Source of the DNA: an uncultured Sutterella sp.
Lineage (GTDB): Bacteria > Pseudomonadota > Gammaproteobacteria > Burkholderiales > Burkholderiaceae_F
Length of the DNA stretch: 26,500 bases
Assembly (NCBI GenBank): GCA_900552545.1
Contig: USAL01000014.1
Coordinates: forward strand, 1-26,500
Direction of reading: 5' to 3'
The notes beneath the pieces were generated by a model. That model was given only the letters and a program-made list of their open reading frames with translations. It ran no database searches and was not told where the DNA came from. Position numbers and translations under genes: made by a program. The stretch's first letter is position 1, and each line of letters begins with the position of its first letter. Shown here piece after piece: positions 15,315 through 23,400 of the stretch.

Positions 15315-15336
15315 AATCAAATCAGTTGATTTGATT
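15315..15336. repeat. Perfect palindrome overlapping a stop codon
   Basis: AATCAAATCA (15315-15324) and TGATTTGATT (15327-15336) are perfect reverse complements separated by GT. The right arm covers two bases of the stop codon of the gene ending at 15335. A two-base loop and AT-rich arms make it more likely a dimeric protein-binding site than an RNA hairpin. Confidence 0.6.
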
Positions 15337-16012
15337 ACTCGGCCTTCTGCTCGGGAGCCTGCTCGGCCTCGCCCGCAGCTTCAACCTCGGCCGTTTCGAC
15401 TTCGTCGGCCGCAGCGTCTTCCATCGCGTCAGCCTCTTCGGCCTCGGCCGCTTCTTCACCTTCAGCGGCGGCTTCGTTCGCCTTGGCTTCGGCTTCCTTT
15501 TCCTTCACGAGCGTCGCGAGCGCGATCACCTGGCGCAGCGCATTGTTGACATCTTCGGGCGTCTTGAAGAAGCGCGCCACGTCGGGCGCCAGACGCACGG
15601 TCTGCGTCTGCACGAAGGCGGTGTGGTCCGAATAGCGGCGCGTATCAAAGGCCTTGGCGCGCGGACCCGAGCGGTTCATGCCCTCGAAGTTGCTGCGGCC
15701 ACCGAAGCGCTTGAAGCCGGGCTTGCCGCCAAAGCGCGGACGGTCGCCGAAGTCGCGACGCTCGCCGCGGTTTTCAAAGCGGTCCTCACGGTCAAAGCGC
15801 GGGGCGCGCTCGGAGCGCTCGCCGCGATCCGAGAAGCGGTCAAACGGACGGCCGAAGGAGCGGCCCTCGCGCTTGTCGCCGCGGTCTTCGAAGCGGTTGT
15901 TGAAGGGGCGGTCAAAGGAGCGCTCGCCGCGGGGCGCATCGCCGAAGCGGTCGTTGAAGCGGTCGTTGAAGTTGCGGCGCTGGGGCTTGTCATTGAAACG
16001 ATCAAAGGCCAT
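15335..16012 (-). CDS. Low-complexity RF/RG-repeat protein with acidic tail
   Basis: I do not recognise this gene. It encodes 225 residues in three blocks. Residues 1-112 are almost only R, F, D, N, G, E, S and P, with repeats such as DRFNDRFGD, FDRPFNNRFEDRG, FGRPFDRFSDRGER and RPRFGGKPGFKRFGG. Residues 119-170 look folded: AFDTRRYSDHTAFVQTQTVR, then LAPDVARFFKTPEDVNNALR and QVIALATLV, a strand-helix-helix layout like ribbon-helix-helix domains. Residues 171-225 are Ala/Glu-rich and acidic. Arg-Phe/Arg-Gly tracts are common in RNA-binding or condensate-forming proteins. The real-gene case: AGAGAGG lies 8 bases before the ATG, the central core is conserved-looking, and codon usage is normal. 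The antisense frame (15623-16030) is an Ala/Val-rich shadow. It lies upstream of glpD, same strand, about 215 bases away. Confidence 0.8.
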   Translation of the reverse strand: MAFDRFNDKPQRRNFNDRFNDRFGDAPRGERSFDRPFNNRFEDRGDKREGRSFGRPFDRFSDRGERSERAPRFDREDRFENRGERRDFGDRPRFGGKPGFKRFGGRSNFEGMNRSGPRAKAFDTRRYSDHTAFVQTQTVRLAPDVARFFKTPEDVNNALRQVIALATLVKEKEAEAKANEAAAEGEEAAEAEEADAMEDAAADEVETAEVEAAGEAEQAPEQKAE

Positions 16013-16595
16013 GGTTGTTACCTCTCTTAGTATGAGTGTACGGGCGCATCAAAAATGTCTGCGGCTCGTGCCGCGATCCGTCTTTCGCCTGGAGTCTGCC
16101 TTGGCGTCAGTCCGTTCCTGCGGCGCCCGAAATGTTTTTCAATGTCCGGAAAAAACTCCCCGTCCTGAAGGGGTTCCGAACGTGTATCGACAACAAAAAA
16201 TCTTTACTTCATCTTCCCGGGCAATCTCGGTCCCGGGGCCATCCATCCGTCAAATTTTCTCTGCGGCCTGCGCGCCCTCTCAGTCTCTTCTTGGACTTCT
16301 CAGCGCTTTACGACTTCCTCAGGCCAGCCCACAAAGGCGCTTCGTCTCCTTTTTCACATCACGACTTCAAACACTGCGCCGCATCCATTTCTTCGACGTT
16401 CGTCGGCGCATTCTCTTTTTCACGGCGCCGGCGGCTGCAGCCCGGCCGACGCTTATCAACAAAAAAATTTTCCTCTGTGCAAATCCTGCCGCTTCTTGCG
16501 GGCAATATCCCCAATCTTTCTCTTGATTTGCGCGCTAGGCAAATGCTGCACGACATCTGCCTGAAAACCCGTGCGACTTTTCCCTTCGCAGCGGC

Positions 16596-16601
16596 TAAAC
16601 T
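16596..16601 (+). promoter_or_regulatory. Candidate -10 element for hpf
   Basis: TAAACT lies 60 bases upstream of the hpf ATG and just before the leader hairpin. No good -35 is seen at 16-18 bases. The same hexamer occurs upstream of ftsY. Confidence 0.3.
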
Positions 16602-16606
16602 GCAAG

Positions 16607-16628
16607 TAAGGAAAGCATTCTTTCCTTA
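16607..16628 (+). promoter_or_regulatory. hpf leader hairpin or operator
   Basis: TAAGGAAAG (16607-16615) and CTTTCCTTA (16620-16628) are perfect reverse complements around CATT. It sits between the candidate -10 and the AGAGAGG ribosome-binding site at about 16647-16653. The stem contains an AAGGA, so it may influence ribosome loading or be an operator. Confidence 0.5.
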
Positions 16629-16660
16629 TTCCTGCCAACAACAAAAAGAGAGGTTTCCAT

Positions 16661-16960
16661 ATGCTGCAGGTCATCTTTCATGGCGTCGATCGCTCCCCGG
16701 CCGCTGAGGCCGACATCACGGACCGCTTTGAGGCTCTCAAACGCTTCGACAACTCCATGACCGAGTGCAAGGCAACCATTACCAAAGTCGGCCGTCAGGG
16801 TCTAGGCGAATTCAGCGTCAAGCTCGACATCGTCGTCGGCGGCGGACGTACCATCGTAGCCTCCGAAAATGATCCCGACGCCATGTGCGCGATCAACAAG
16901 GTTTTCGACACCGTGCGCCGCATGGTCAAGGATGAAAACGACAAGCGTCATCAGCATTGA
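16661..16960 (+). CDS. hpf: Ribosome hibernation promoting factor (short HPF/YfiA type)
   Basis: HPF binds the 30S decoding channel in slow-growing cells and blocks translation; short forms help 100S dimer formation. The 99-residue protein has the beta-alpha-beta-beta-beta-alpha layout of the family: MLQVIFHGVDRSPAAEADIT, RFEALKRFDNSMTECKATIT, FSVKLDIVVGGGRTIVASEN and DAMCAINKVFDTVRRMVKDE. Its length matches short HPF/YfiA (95-113 residues); there is no C-terminal dimerisation domain of the long form. AGAGAGG lies 8 bases before the ATG. In many proteobacteria hpf lies near rpoN and lptB; neither is seen here. A strong terminator follows. Confidence 0.92.
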   Translation: MLQVIFHGVDRSPAAEADITDRFEALKRFDNSMTECKATITKVGRQGLGEFSVKLDIVVGGGRTIVASENDPDAMCAINKVFDTVRRMVKDENDKRHQH

Positions 16961-17044
16961 TTTTTAAGCAGCCGGTCGGCCGCTGGCTGATCGTCAGGCG
17001 TCTGCGGCAGGCTGCGCGGATACCTGCTTAGCGATCACTCGACG

Positions 17045-17078
17045 AAAGCCGCCGAATTCACTTCGGCGGCTTTTTTTT
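17045..17078 (+). terminator. hpf terminator
   Basis: GCCGCCGAA (17048-17056) and TTCGGCGGC (17062-17070) form a perfect 9-bp stem with a 5-base loop, followed by eight T (17071-17078). Confidence 0.93.
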
Positions 17079-17116
17079 GCCTTGGCCAAGGCTGCATTGT
17101 ACAAAACACCGGGCAC

Positions 17117-17154
17117 GAAAAAAGCCCGCCGGTGCTTTCGACTCGTGCGGGCTT
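17117..17154 (-). terminator. Terminator of the tRNA operon
   Basis: On the minus strand AAGCCCGC (made from 17147-17154) and GCGGGCTT (from 17122-17129) form a stem, followed by TTTTTCG. It begins 8 bases after the tRNA-Glu CCA end. Confidence 0.85.
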
Positions 17155-17161
17155 AATTCGG

Positions 17162-17237
17162 TGGCGTCCCTAAGCGGATTCGAACCGCTGTACCAACCGT
17201 GAAAGGGTTGTGTCCTAGGCCTCTAGACGATAGGGAC
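17162..17237 (-). tRNA. tRNA-Glu (anticodon TTC)
   Basis: The reverse strand gives a 76-base cloverleaf beginning GTCCCTATCGTCTAGAGGCC and ending with TAGGGACG and an encoded CCA. The anticodon stem CAACC/GGTTG holds the loop with TTC, and the T arm contains GGTTCGAATCC. Close similarity to the classical tRNA-Glu supports the call. It is the second gene of a two-tRNA transcript. Confidence 0.96.
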
Positions 17238-17249
17238 CTTGAGAATTCT

Positions 17250-17325
<76 letters not shown>

Positions 17326-17339
17326 TGAAGGAAGACAGA

Positions 17340-17368
17340 ACTATACAGGTGAATTTTTTCTTTTGCAA
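17340..17368 (-). promoter_or_regulatory. Promoter of the tRNA-Ala/tRNA-Glu operon
   Basis: Read on the minus strand: TTGCAA (17363-17368), a 17-base spacer, and TATAGT (17340-17345), about 15 bases before the tRNA-Ala 5' end. Confidence 0.85.
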
Positions 17369-17490
17369 GTTTTCGAACGCCTTTTGTCCTAAAAATTTTC
17401 GCGTTTTTTTCTAAGTCATTGATTTTAAAGGAAAGATTTTTTGCACCCTTCGCTTGCATTTCGAGGTGCGCAGCCGTCGACTCATGTTCA

Positions 17491-17545
17491 TCACGCGCAC
17501 TTCACGTGCATCTCGCGTGCAAATCACGTGCACATCTCCCGCACT
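17491..17545 (+). repeat. Degenerate 11-bp direct repeats
   Basis: Consecutive 11-base units read TCACGCGCACT, TCACGTGCATC, TCGCGTGCAAA, TCACGTGCACA and a weaker TCTCCCGCACT. The shared pattern is TCnCGnGCA. The spacing is about one helical turn, so the same motif is presented on one face of the DNA. It lies about 130-180 bases upstream of rfaE2. Confidence 0.5.
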
Positions 17546-17671
17546 GCACCCCCACAAACCCAGACGCCCCCTCCTTCACGCGGATTTTTCTTCACACTGC
17601 TATTGTTCACTCACTGTCGTTGAACCTCATTGGCCCGTCCGCAGCGGCGGCCTTTCTCTTTTGTCGTCATC

Positions 17672-18166
17672 ATGAGCACGCATCTGCCACCTCCTTCCTT
17701 TGAACACAAGATCGTCAGCATTGAAGAGCTCGCAAAGCGCCGCGCCGCTCTTCCCGGCCCCGTGGTGATGACTAACGGCGTCTTCGACATCCTGCACCGC
17801 GGCCACGTCACCTATCTTGCGCAGGCGCGCGCGTTGGGCGCAAGCCTCATCGTGGCCGTCAACTCCGACAGTTCCGTGAAGCTTCTCGGCAAGGGCGACG
17901 ACCGCCCGATCAACACCGAGGCCGACCGCGCGGCGGTCTTGGCCGCTCTTGAGTCGGTCGACCTTGTGGTGATCTTCCCGCAGAAGGTTCCCCTTGAAGT
18001 GATCGATGCGGCCCGCCCCGACATCTACGTCAAGGGCGGCGACTACCGCGTCGAGGATCTGCCCGAAGCAAAGCTTGTCGCCACCTGGGGCGCGCGCACC
18101 GTCACCGTCGCCTTCGAGCACCAGCGCGCGACCACGGCGCTTTTGAAGAAAGTCCGCGGCAATTAA
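17672..18166 (+). CDS. rfaE2: D-glycero-beta-D-manno-heptose-1-phosphate adenylyltransferase
   Basis: This enzyme joins AMP to heptose-1-phosphate to make ADP-heptose, the donor for the LPS inner core. The 164-residue protein is a cytidylyltransferase-fold nucleotidyltransferase. It shows TNGVFDILHRGHVTYLAQAR (34-53) with the HxGH motif at 42-45, VAVNSDSSVKLLGKGDDRPI (61-80), DIYVKGGDY (117-125) and a C-terminal HQRATTALLKK (150-160). In enterobacteria this activity is the C-terminal half of the fused HldE protein. Here it stands alone, as in betaproteobacteria that have split hldA/hldC genes; the kinase is not in the window. The ATG at 17672 is preferred over an in-frame start at 17630 because family similarity starts after it. 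It is followed by a terminator and convergent galU. Confidence 0.93.
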   Translation: MSTHLPPPSFEHKIVSIEELAKRRAALPGPVVMTNGVFDILHRGHVTYLAQARALGASLIVAVNSDSSVKLLGKGDDRPINTEADRAAVLAALESVDLVVIFPQKVPLEVIDAARPDIYVKGGDYRVEDLPEAKLVATWGARTVTVAFEHQRATTALLKKVRGN

Positions 18167-18167
18167 A

Positions 18168-18201
18168 AAAGAGCGCCCTCCCCCAAAGGAAGACGCTCTT
18201 T
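18168..18201 (+). terminator. rfaE2 terminator
   Basis: AAAGAGCG (18168-18175) and CGCTCTTT (18194-18201) form a perfect 8-bp stem immediately after the stop codon, A-rich before and T-rich after, so it may act in both directions. Confidence 0.8.
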
Positions 18202-18215
18202 CTCAAAAAGCTCAA

Positions 18216-18247
18216 AAACGGCCCGCTCGCGCGCGGGTCTTCTTTTT
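18216..18247 (-). terminator. galU terminator
   Basis: CCCGC (18222-18226) and GCGGG (18233-18237) form a GC stem. On the minus strand it is followed by CCGTTTTTGAG, and on the plus strand by TCTTCTTTTT. It lies about 20 bases after the galU stop. Confidence 0.65.
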
Positions 18248-18259
18248 GCCGCTTGCTTT

Positions 18260-19099
18260 TTAGATTTCGTAGCCCGCCAGACGCGCGTAGTGCACGGTGG
18301 CCGACAGGAACCCCTGCTTGCTGCCGCAGTCAAAACGGCGCCCCTCAAAGCGGTGGGCGTAGGTGTTCTTTGCGGGCAGGCGCGCAGCGATCGCATCGGT
18401 GAGCTGGATTTCGCCGCCCACGCCGCGCTCGACGTGCTCGAGCGCATCAAAGATCTCGGGCTCAAGCACGTAGCGGCCGATGACGGCCAAATCCGACGGA
18501 GCCTTCTCAGGCGCGGGCTTTTCAACGATGCCGCGCACGAGGCTCGTGGTTTTCATCTGGTCGTCGACATCGACGATGCCGTACTTGTTGGTCTGATCGT
18601 GCGGCACGTCCTGCACGGCGAGAACGCTGCCGCCGCCCATCGCCGCACGGGCGTCGATGAGCTGGCCCAGCGCCGGGCGGCCGGGCGTGTAGATGAGGTC
18701 GTCGGCGAGAATGACGCCGAAGGGCTCGTCGCCCACGACGGGACGCGCGCACAGCACCGCGTGACCCAGGCCCAGCGGCTCGGGCTGACGGATGTAGATG
18801 AAGTTCACGCCGGCGGGCGTGATCGAGTGCACAAGATCCAGAAGCGCCGTCTTCCCCTTTTCGGCGAGGTCGCTTTCAAGCTCCGGGCTCTTGTCGAAGT
18901 GATCCTCAATCGAGCGCTTGTAGCGGCCGGTGATGAAGATCATGTCGGTGACGCCCGCAGCGGCGGCCTCTTCAACGGCGTACTGAATGAGCGGCTTGTC
19001 GACGACGGGCAGCATCTCCTTGGGCATCGCCTTGGTGGCCGGAAGAAAACGGGTGCCGAGACCGGCAACGGGGAAAACGACCTTGCGTACGGGCTTCAT
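18260..19099 (-). CDS. galU: UTP-glucose-1-phosphate uridylyltransferase GalU
   Basis: GalU makes UDP-glucose from UTP and glucose-1-phosphate, feeding LPS, exopolysaccharide and osmoprotectant synthesis. The 279-residue protein has the nucleotide-binding signature VAGLGTRFLPATKAMPKEM (11-29), DKPLIQYAVEEA, the long FIYIRQPEPLGLGHAVLCA, ILADDLIY with the metal-binding Asp pair, and the product-site FDCGSKQGFL near the C-terminus. Length and motifs fit GalU rather than a glucose-1-phosphate thymidylyl- or cytidylyltransferase. The ATG at 19097-19099 is the family start; upstream there is only a weak GAGA. It is convergent with rfaE2, and both supply LPS sugar donors. Confidence 0.95.
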   Translation of the reverse strand: MKPVRKVVFPVAGLGTRFLPATKAMPKEMLPVVDKPLIQYAVEEAAAAGVTDMIFITGRYKRSIEDHFDKSPELESDLAEKGKTALLDLVHSITPAGVNFIYIRQPEPLGLGHAVLCARPVVGDEPFGVILADDLIYTPGRPALGQLIDARAAMGGGSVLAVQDVPHDQTNKYGIVDVDDQMKTTSLVRGIVEKPAPEKAPSDLAVIGRYVLEPEIFDALEHVERGVGGEIQLTDAIAARLPAKNTYAHRFEGRRFDCGSKQGFLSATVHYARLAGYEI

Positions 19100-19509
19100 G
19101 GTGTGTTCTCAGGCGTCGAGCGGGCGGCGCGCGAAAAAAAGCGCGCGGCCTTGCGCGACGCAGGCTAATGAAAGGAAAAACGAGACGGCGTGCGACGGCT
19201 GTGAAAGCGCCAGTGAGGGCGCACGCGTCCTTCTACGGGCGCTAATGCTAAACGAATTCCGTGCGGCAGGCCCGCAGCAGACACAAACGCTGACCAATCG
19301 GCAGCTCAATAGGCGCCGCATCAGTCAAGGCTTTCACCCCCGCGGCAAGCCCCCTGTCCAAGGCTCATGAATCGGGCGTCCTGCGGACTAAAATGAGGCG
19401 GGATTTTTTCCCTTTTTCCCTGAAAATCCCGGCCGGGCGAGGCCTTTTTACGCCCCGACACGGCACGATCTTCAACTCAACCACACACGCATTTTTTCAT
19501 CGCATCGGC
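19100..19509. other. Divergent intergenic region galU-apaH
   Basis: 410 bases without a gene. Next to galU is a hairpin GCGCGC (19127-19132) - G plus seven A - GCGCGC (19141-19146). A TAAAAT -10-like hexamer at 19389-19394 is the best apaH promoter candidate, without a convincing -35. No coding frame with recognisable features was seen. Confidence 0.5.
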
Positions 19510-20325
19510 ATGCAAGACAACCTCTACGCCATCGGCGATCTGCAGGGGTGCCTTGAGAGCCTCGAAGGGCTTCTCGAGCAGCTTCCGGAGAACGCTCGCA
19601 TCATCTTCGTGGGCGACCTCGTCAACCGCGGCCCGCAGTCGCTTGCGACGCTGCGCTTCGTGCGCGAGCTCTCGCTTGCGGGACGCTGCACGGGCGTCGT
19701 GCTCGGCAACCACGACCTGCATCTGCTTGCCGTCGCGGCGGGCACCGGCCGGCTGCACCGCAAGGACACGATCGGCGAGATTCTCGAAGCCCCCGACTGC
19801 GACGAACTGCTCGATTGGCTGCGCCGGCGGCCGCTTTTGATTGAAACCGACACGACGCTCTTCGTGCACGCGGGCATTCCGCCGCAGTGGACGCTTGAAG
19901 AGGCCCGCGTCTATGCGGCCGAGGCCGAACACGAACTCTCCTCCGACCATTGGCGCGCCTATCTCAAGGACATGTACGGCAACGAAGACAAGGTCGCCAA
20001 GGACAAGTCCGCGGCGCGCATGCGCGGCATTCTCAACGGCCTGACGCGCATGCGCTTTGTAAACGCCGAAGGGCATCTCGACTTCGGTCCCAAGATGGGA
20101 CCGGCCGACGCGCCCGAAGGCTGCAAGCCCTGGTTTGACTGTCCGAGAAAGGTCGAAAAGCGCATCTGCTTTGGCCACTGGTCGACGCTGGGGCTGCTCG
20201 TTCGGCCCGACGTCGTTGCGATCGACACGGGCTGCCTCTGGGGCGGGTCGCTTACGGCCATCCGCTTGAGCGACGGGCGCATCTACACCGAACAGTGCCC
20301 GCAGTGGGCCCCGCCCGGCTGCTAG
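19510..20325 (+). CDS. apaH: Symmetrical bis(5'-nucleosyl)-tetraphosphatase ApaH
   Basis: ApaH splits Ap4A into two ADP and also removes Np4 caps from mRNA. The 271-residue protein is a metallophosphoesterase with GDLQG (9-13), GDLVNRGP (35-42), GNHD (66-69), a VHAG motif in TTLFVHAGIPPQWTLEEA, FGHWSTLG and DTGCLWGGSLTAIRL, the standard ApaH series. Length matches the family (about 270-280). The frame is open from 19393, but MQDNLYAIGDLQG at 19510 is the natural start; no strong Shine-Dalgarno precedes it. The gene stands between divergent galU and co-directional uvrA, with no evident terminator before uvrA. Confidence 0.95.
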   Translation: MQDNLYAIGDLQGCLESLEGLLEQLPENARIIFVGDLVNRGPQSLATLRFVRELSLAGRCTGVVLGNHDLHLLAVAAGTGRLHRKDTIGEILEAPDCDELLDWLRRRPLLIETDTTLFVHAGIPPQWTLEEARVYAAEAEHELSSDHWRAYLKDMYGNEDKVAKDKSAARMRGILNGLTRMRFVNAEGHLDFGPKMGPADAPEGCKPWFDCPRKVEKRICFGHWSTLGLLVRPDVVAIDTGCLWGGSLTAIRLSDGRIYTEQCPQWAPPGC

Positions 20326-20466
20326 GCGCGCTTTTCAAATCATCAATTTTTTTCAAGGGCCGTTCTTCACGGGCGGCCGGTGCGGCGGCTGCCGGAAAAC
20401 AAGCGCAGGCCGCACGCATTTGATTTTCACGTCGAGCGTCGCGACGACCGACGCATCGATACTCCT

Positions 20467-23400
20467 ATGACCGAGAGACTCTCCAAGGACACCCGCATCG
20501 ACCGCCAGGCCCACGGCACCGTGATTGAAATTCGCGGCGCCTCGCAGAACAACCTCAAGAACCTCAACCTCGACATTGAGCCCGGAACGATGACCGTGAT
20601 CACCGGCCCCTCGGGCTCGGGCAAGAGCTCGCTTGCGTTCGATACGCTCTACGCCGAAGGCCAGCGCCGCTACGTCGAAACCTTCAGTCCCTACGCGCGG
20701 CAGTTCCTTGAGCGCTGCGATCGACCAAAGGTCGAACGCATCGACGGCGTGCCGCCTGCGATCGCGATCAACCAAAACAACACGGTGCGCACCTCGCGCT
20801 CGACCGTGGGCACGATGACCGAGCTCAACGACTACCTCAAGCTCGTCTTCGCCCGCGACGCGCATCTTTTCTGCGGCGACTGCGGCACGCCCGTCAAAGA
20901 GATGTCGGCTTCCGACATGTTTGCCGAGCTGCAGGAGTGGGCGGCCGCCTGGGGCGACCCGCGCATTTCGGTGTGCTTTACGCTCATCGTGCCCGCAGAG
21001 CTCGATTTGGAACTCGCCCGTGCAAGTTTGAGCGCCCAGGGCTTTACGCACATCGTCAAGGAAGAAACGGCGCCTGCGCCCAAGACCGCCCGCGGAAAGA
21101 AGAAGACCGCCCGTGGAGAGACGCGCATCACGGTTGCATGCGACCGCTTCCGGCTCTCGCGCTGCAGCCGCGAGCGCGGCGTGGAGGCCTTTGAAAAGGC
21201 GCTTGCGCAGACGCGCACGGGCGCTGTGACGGTTGTGGCCGTGGACGACGAGGGCGCCTCGCACGGGCGCTGGTTTGCGGCGGGCCTCACCTGCCCCAAG
21301 TGCCTGCGCTCCTATGCCGAGCCCACGCCCGCGCGCTTTAGCTTTAATTCGGCCGTGGGCGCCTGCGAAACCTGCCGCGGGTTCGGGCGCGTGATCGGGC
21401 TTGACATGGGACTTGTGATCCCCGACGAGACGCTGACGCTCGCAGGCGGCGCCGTCAAGCCCTGGCAGGGGTCGGGGGCTTCCGCGCAGTGCCAGAAGGA
21501 CATGATGCGCTTTGCCAAGCGCGACCACATCCGCACCAACGTCGCCTGGAAGGACCTCACCGCCGCCGAGCGCGACTGGGTCATCAACGGCGAGCCCGAC
21601 TGGAACGGCAACTGGGAAAAGAACTGGTACGGCATCAAGGCCTTCTTCGCGTTCTTGGAGAGCAAGGCCTACAAGATGCACGTGCGCGTCATGCTCTCGC
21701 GCTTTCGCAGCTACAACCTCTGCCCGTCCTGCAAGGGCGCGCGCCTCAAGCCCGAGGGGCTCTTCTGGCGGCTCGGGACCAAGGAGGCGGCCGACACGGC
21801 TCTCGGCCTCGATAATCCCAACCCCAACAGCAAGGGGCGCTACCAGCGCTGTGTCCCCAACGGCATGGGCGCGCGCTGCGCGCAGCACATCAACGAGCTA
21901 CCTGGCCTTACGCTTCCCGATCTGATGCAGCTGCCGATCGTGCGTCTGAAGGGCTTCTTTGAGACGTTGGCCGCCACGGCGCGCGACGAGGCTTCGGCCC
22001 TTGTGATCGAGGAAATCCTTACGCGGCTTAACTACCTCATCGACGTCGGCGTAGGCTACCTCACGTTGGGGCGTCAGAGCCGCACCCTCTCGGGCGGCGA
22101 AGTGCAGCGCGTCAACCTCACGACCGCACTCGGCACCAACCTTGTCGACACGCTCTTCGTGCTCGACGAGCCCTCGGTGGGGCTGCATCCGCGCGACATG
22201 GACCGTGTCAACGCCGTCATGAAAAAGTTGAAGGACGCAGGCAACACCCTCGTCGTCGTCGAGCACGACCCGCAGGTGATGCTTGCGGCCGACCGCATCA
22301 TCGACATGGGACCGGGCTCCGGGGCCGCGGGCGGCAGCATCGTCTACGACGGCCCGGTTTCAAAGGTCCGTTCGGCGCACACCCTCACGGGGCTTTACTT
22401 GAGCGGCGCCATGAGCGTCGACTCGCCCACCGGCCACGTGCGCCCCGAGCAGTTTCACCGCTGGCTCACCCTCAAGGGCGCAAGCGAGCACAACCTCAAG
22501 CACGTCGATCTGCGCATTCCCTTGGGAGCCATGACGGCCGTCACCGGCGTCTCGGGCTCGGGCAAGTCGACCCTCGTAGGCGACGTGCTCGTAGCGGCCC
22601 TTGAGCGCAAGTTCGGCCGCCCCGCCACGCCCGGGGCCTTTGATGCAATCGAAGGCTGGCAGACGCTCTCTGACGTGGTCTACGTCGATCAGTCGCCCAT
22701 CGGGAAGAGCTCGCGCTCGAACCCCGCGGTCTACGTGGGCGCCTTTACGCGCATCCGAGAGCTTTTTGCCGCGACCGACGAGGCGCGCGAACGCGGCTAC
22801 ACCGCGGGCACCTTCAGCTTCAATTCGGGCACGGGACGCTGCCCGACCTGCCAGGGCGCGGGCTTTGAGCGCGTGGAGATGCAGTTTTTAAGCGACGTCT
22901 TCCTTGAGTGCCCCGACTGCGGCGGCCGCCGCTATCGACCCGAAACGCTCGAGGTGACGATCAACTTTGCGGGACGCGGTGAAAAAAGCATCGCCGACGT
23001 CCTCGAAATGACCGTGGCCGAAGCCCTTGCCTACTTCAAGGGCGACGCGGCAATCACCTCCAAACTCTCGCCCTTGGCCGAGGTCGGCTTGGGCTACGTC
23101 CTGCTCGGGCAGAGCGTCTCCACGCTTTCGGGCGGCGAAGCGCAGCGTCTCAAACTTGCCGAAATCCTCTCCGAGCGCAATCCGCGCCGCGCGGGCGCAG
23201 GCAAGCTCTACGTCTTTGACGAGCCGACGACGGGGCTTCACTTCGACGACGTCGAAAAGCTTCTGCGCGCCTTGCGGCGTCTTGTGAGCCGCGGCAACAC
23301 GGTGCTCGTGGTCGAGCACAATCTCGACGTCATCGCCGCAAGCGACTGGATCGTCGACCTTGGGCCCGAAGGGGGCGACGAGGGCGGCGAAATCGTGGCC

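Larger units (their letters stand above)
16013..16660. other. 648-base gene-free region before hpf
   Basis: No credible gene was found; the open frames here are Ser/Arg/Pro-rich without recognisable motifs. GC content falls relative to the flanks. Structures seen are CCCC...GGGG around 16157-16172, CCCGGG repeated around 16220-16245, a GC hairpin at about 16424-16452 with a central GGCTGCAGCC, ATTTGC (16526-16531) inverted as GCAAAT (16539-16544), and the hpf leader hairpin at 16607-16628. It must hold divergent promoters for the RF-repeat gene and hpf, and may hide a small RNA. Confidence 0.5.
17326..17671. other. Intergenic region tRNA-Ala to rfaE2
   Basis: 346 bases without a gene. From the left it holds the tRNA promoter (17340-17368), an AT-rich stretch to about 17455, the 11-bp repeat patch (17491-17545) and a C-rich stretch before rfaE2. 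No ribosome-binding site of usual strength precedes the rfaE2 ATG. Confidence 0.6.

Noticed and set aside
16453..16461. TTATCAACA as a DnaA box
   Set aside because: It is a single copy with one mismatch to the consensus, with no cluster, no AT-rich unwinding element and no dnaA or dnaN gene nearby.
15623..16526. Long plus-strand frames opposite the RF-repeat gene
   Set aside because: Their Ala/Val/Ile/Lys or Arg/Ser/Pro repeats are the mirror images of the RF-repeat codons. The minus strand has the better start signal and a plausible folded core.
16036..16707. A 223-codon open frame in the gap before hpf
   Set aside because: It is Ser/Arg/Pro/Leu-rich with no motifs, runs into hpf in another frame, and has no ribosome-binding site. 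It looks like chance opening.
17491..17545. A small CRISPR array
   Set aside because: The units are only 11 bases, contiguous and degenerate, with no spacers and no cas genes.
20353..21888. A 511-codon minus-strand frame opposite uvrA
   Set aside because: It is rich in Ala/Gly/Arg/His/Val without family motifs, typical of the antisense of a GC-rich gene. The plus strand carries unmistakable UvrA motifs.
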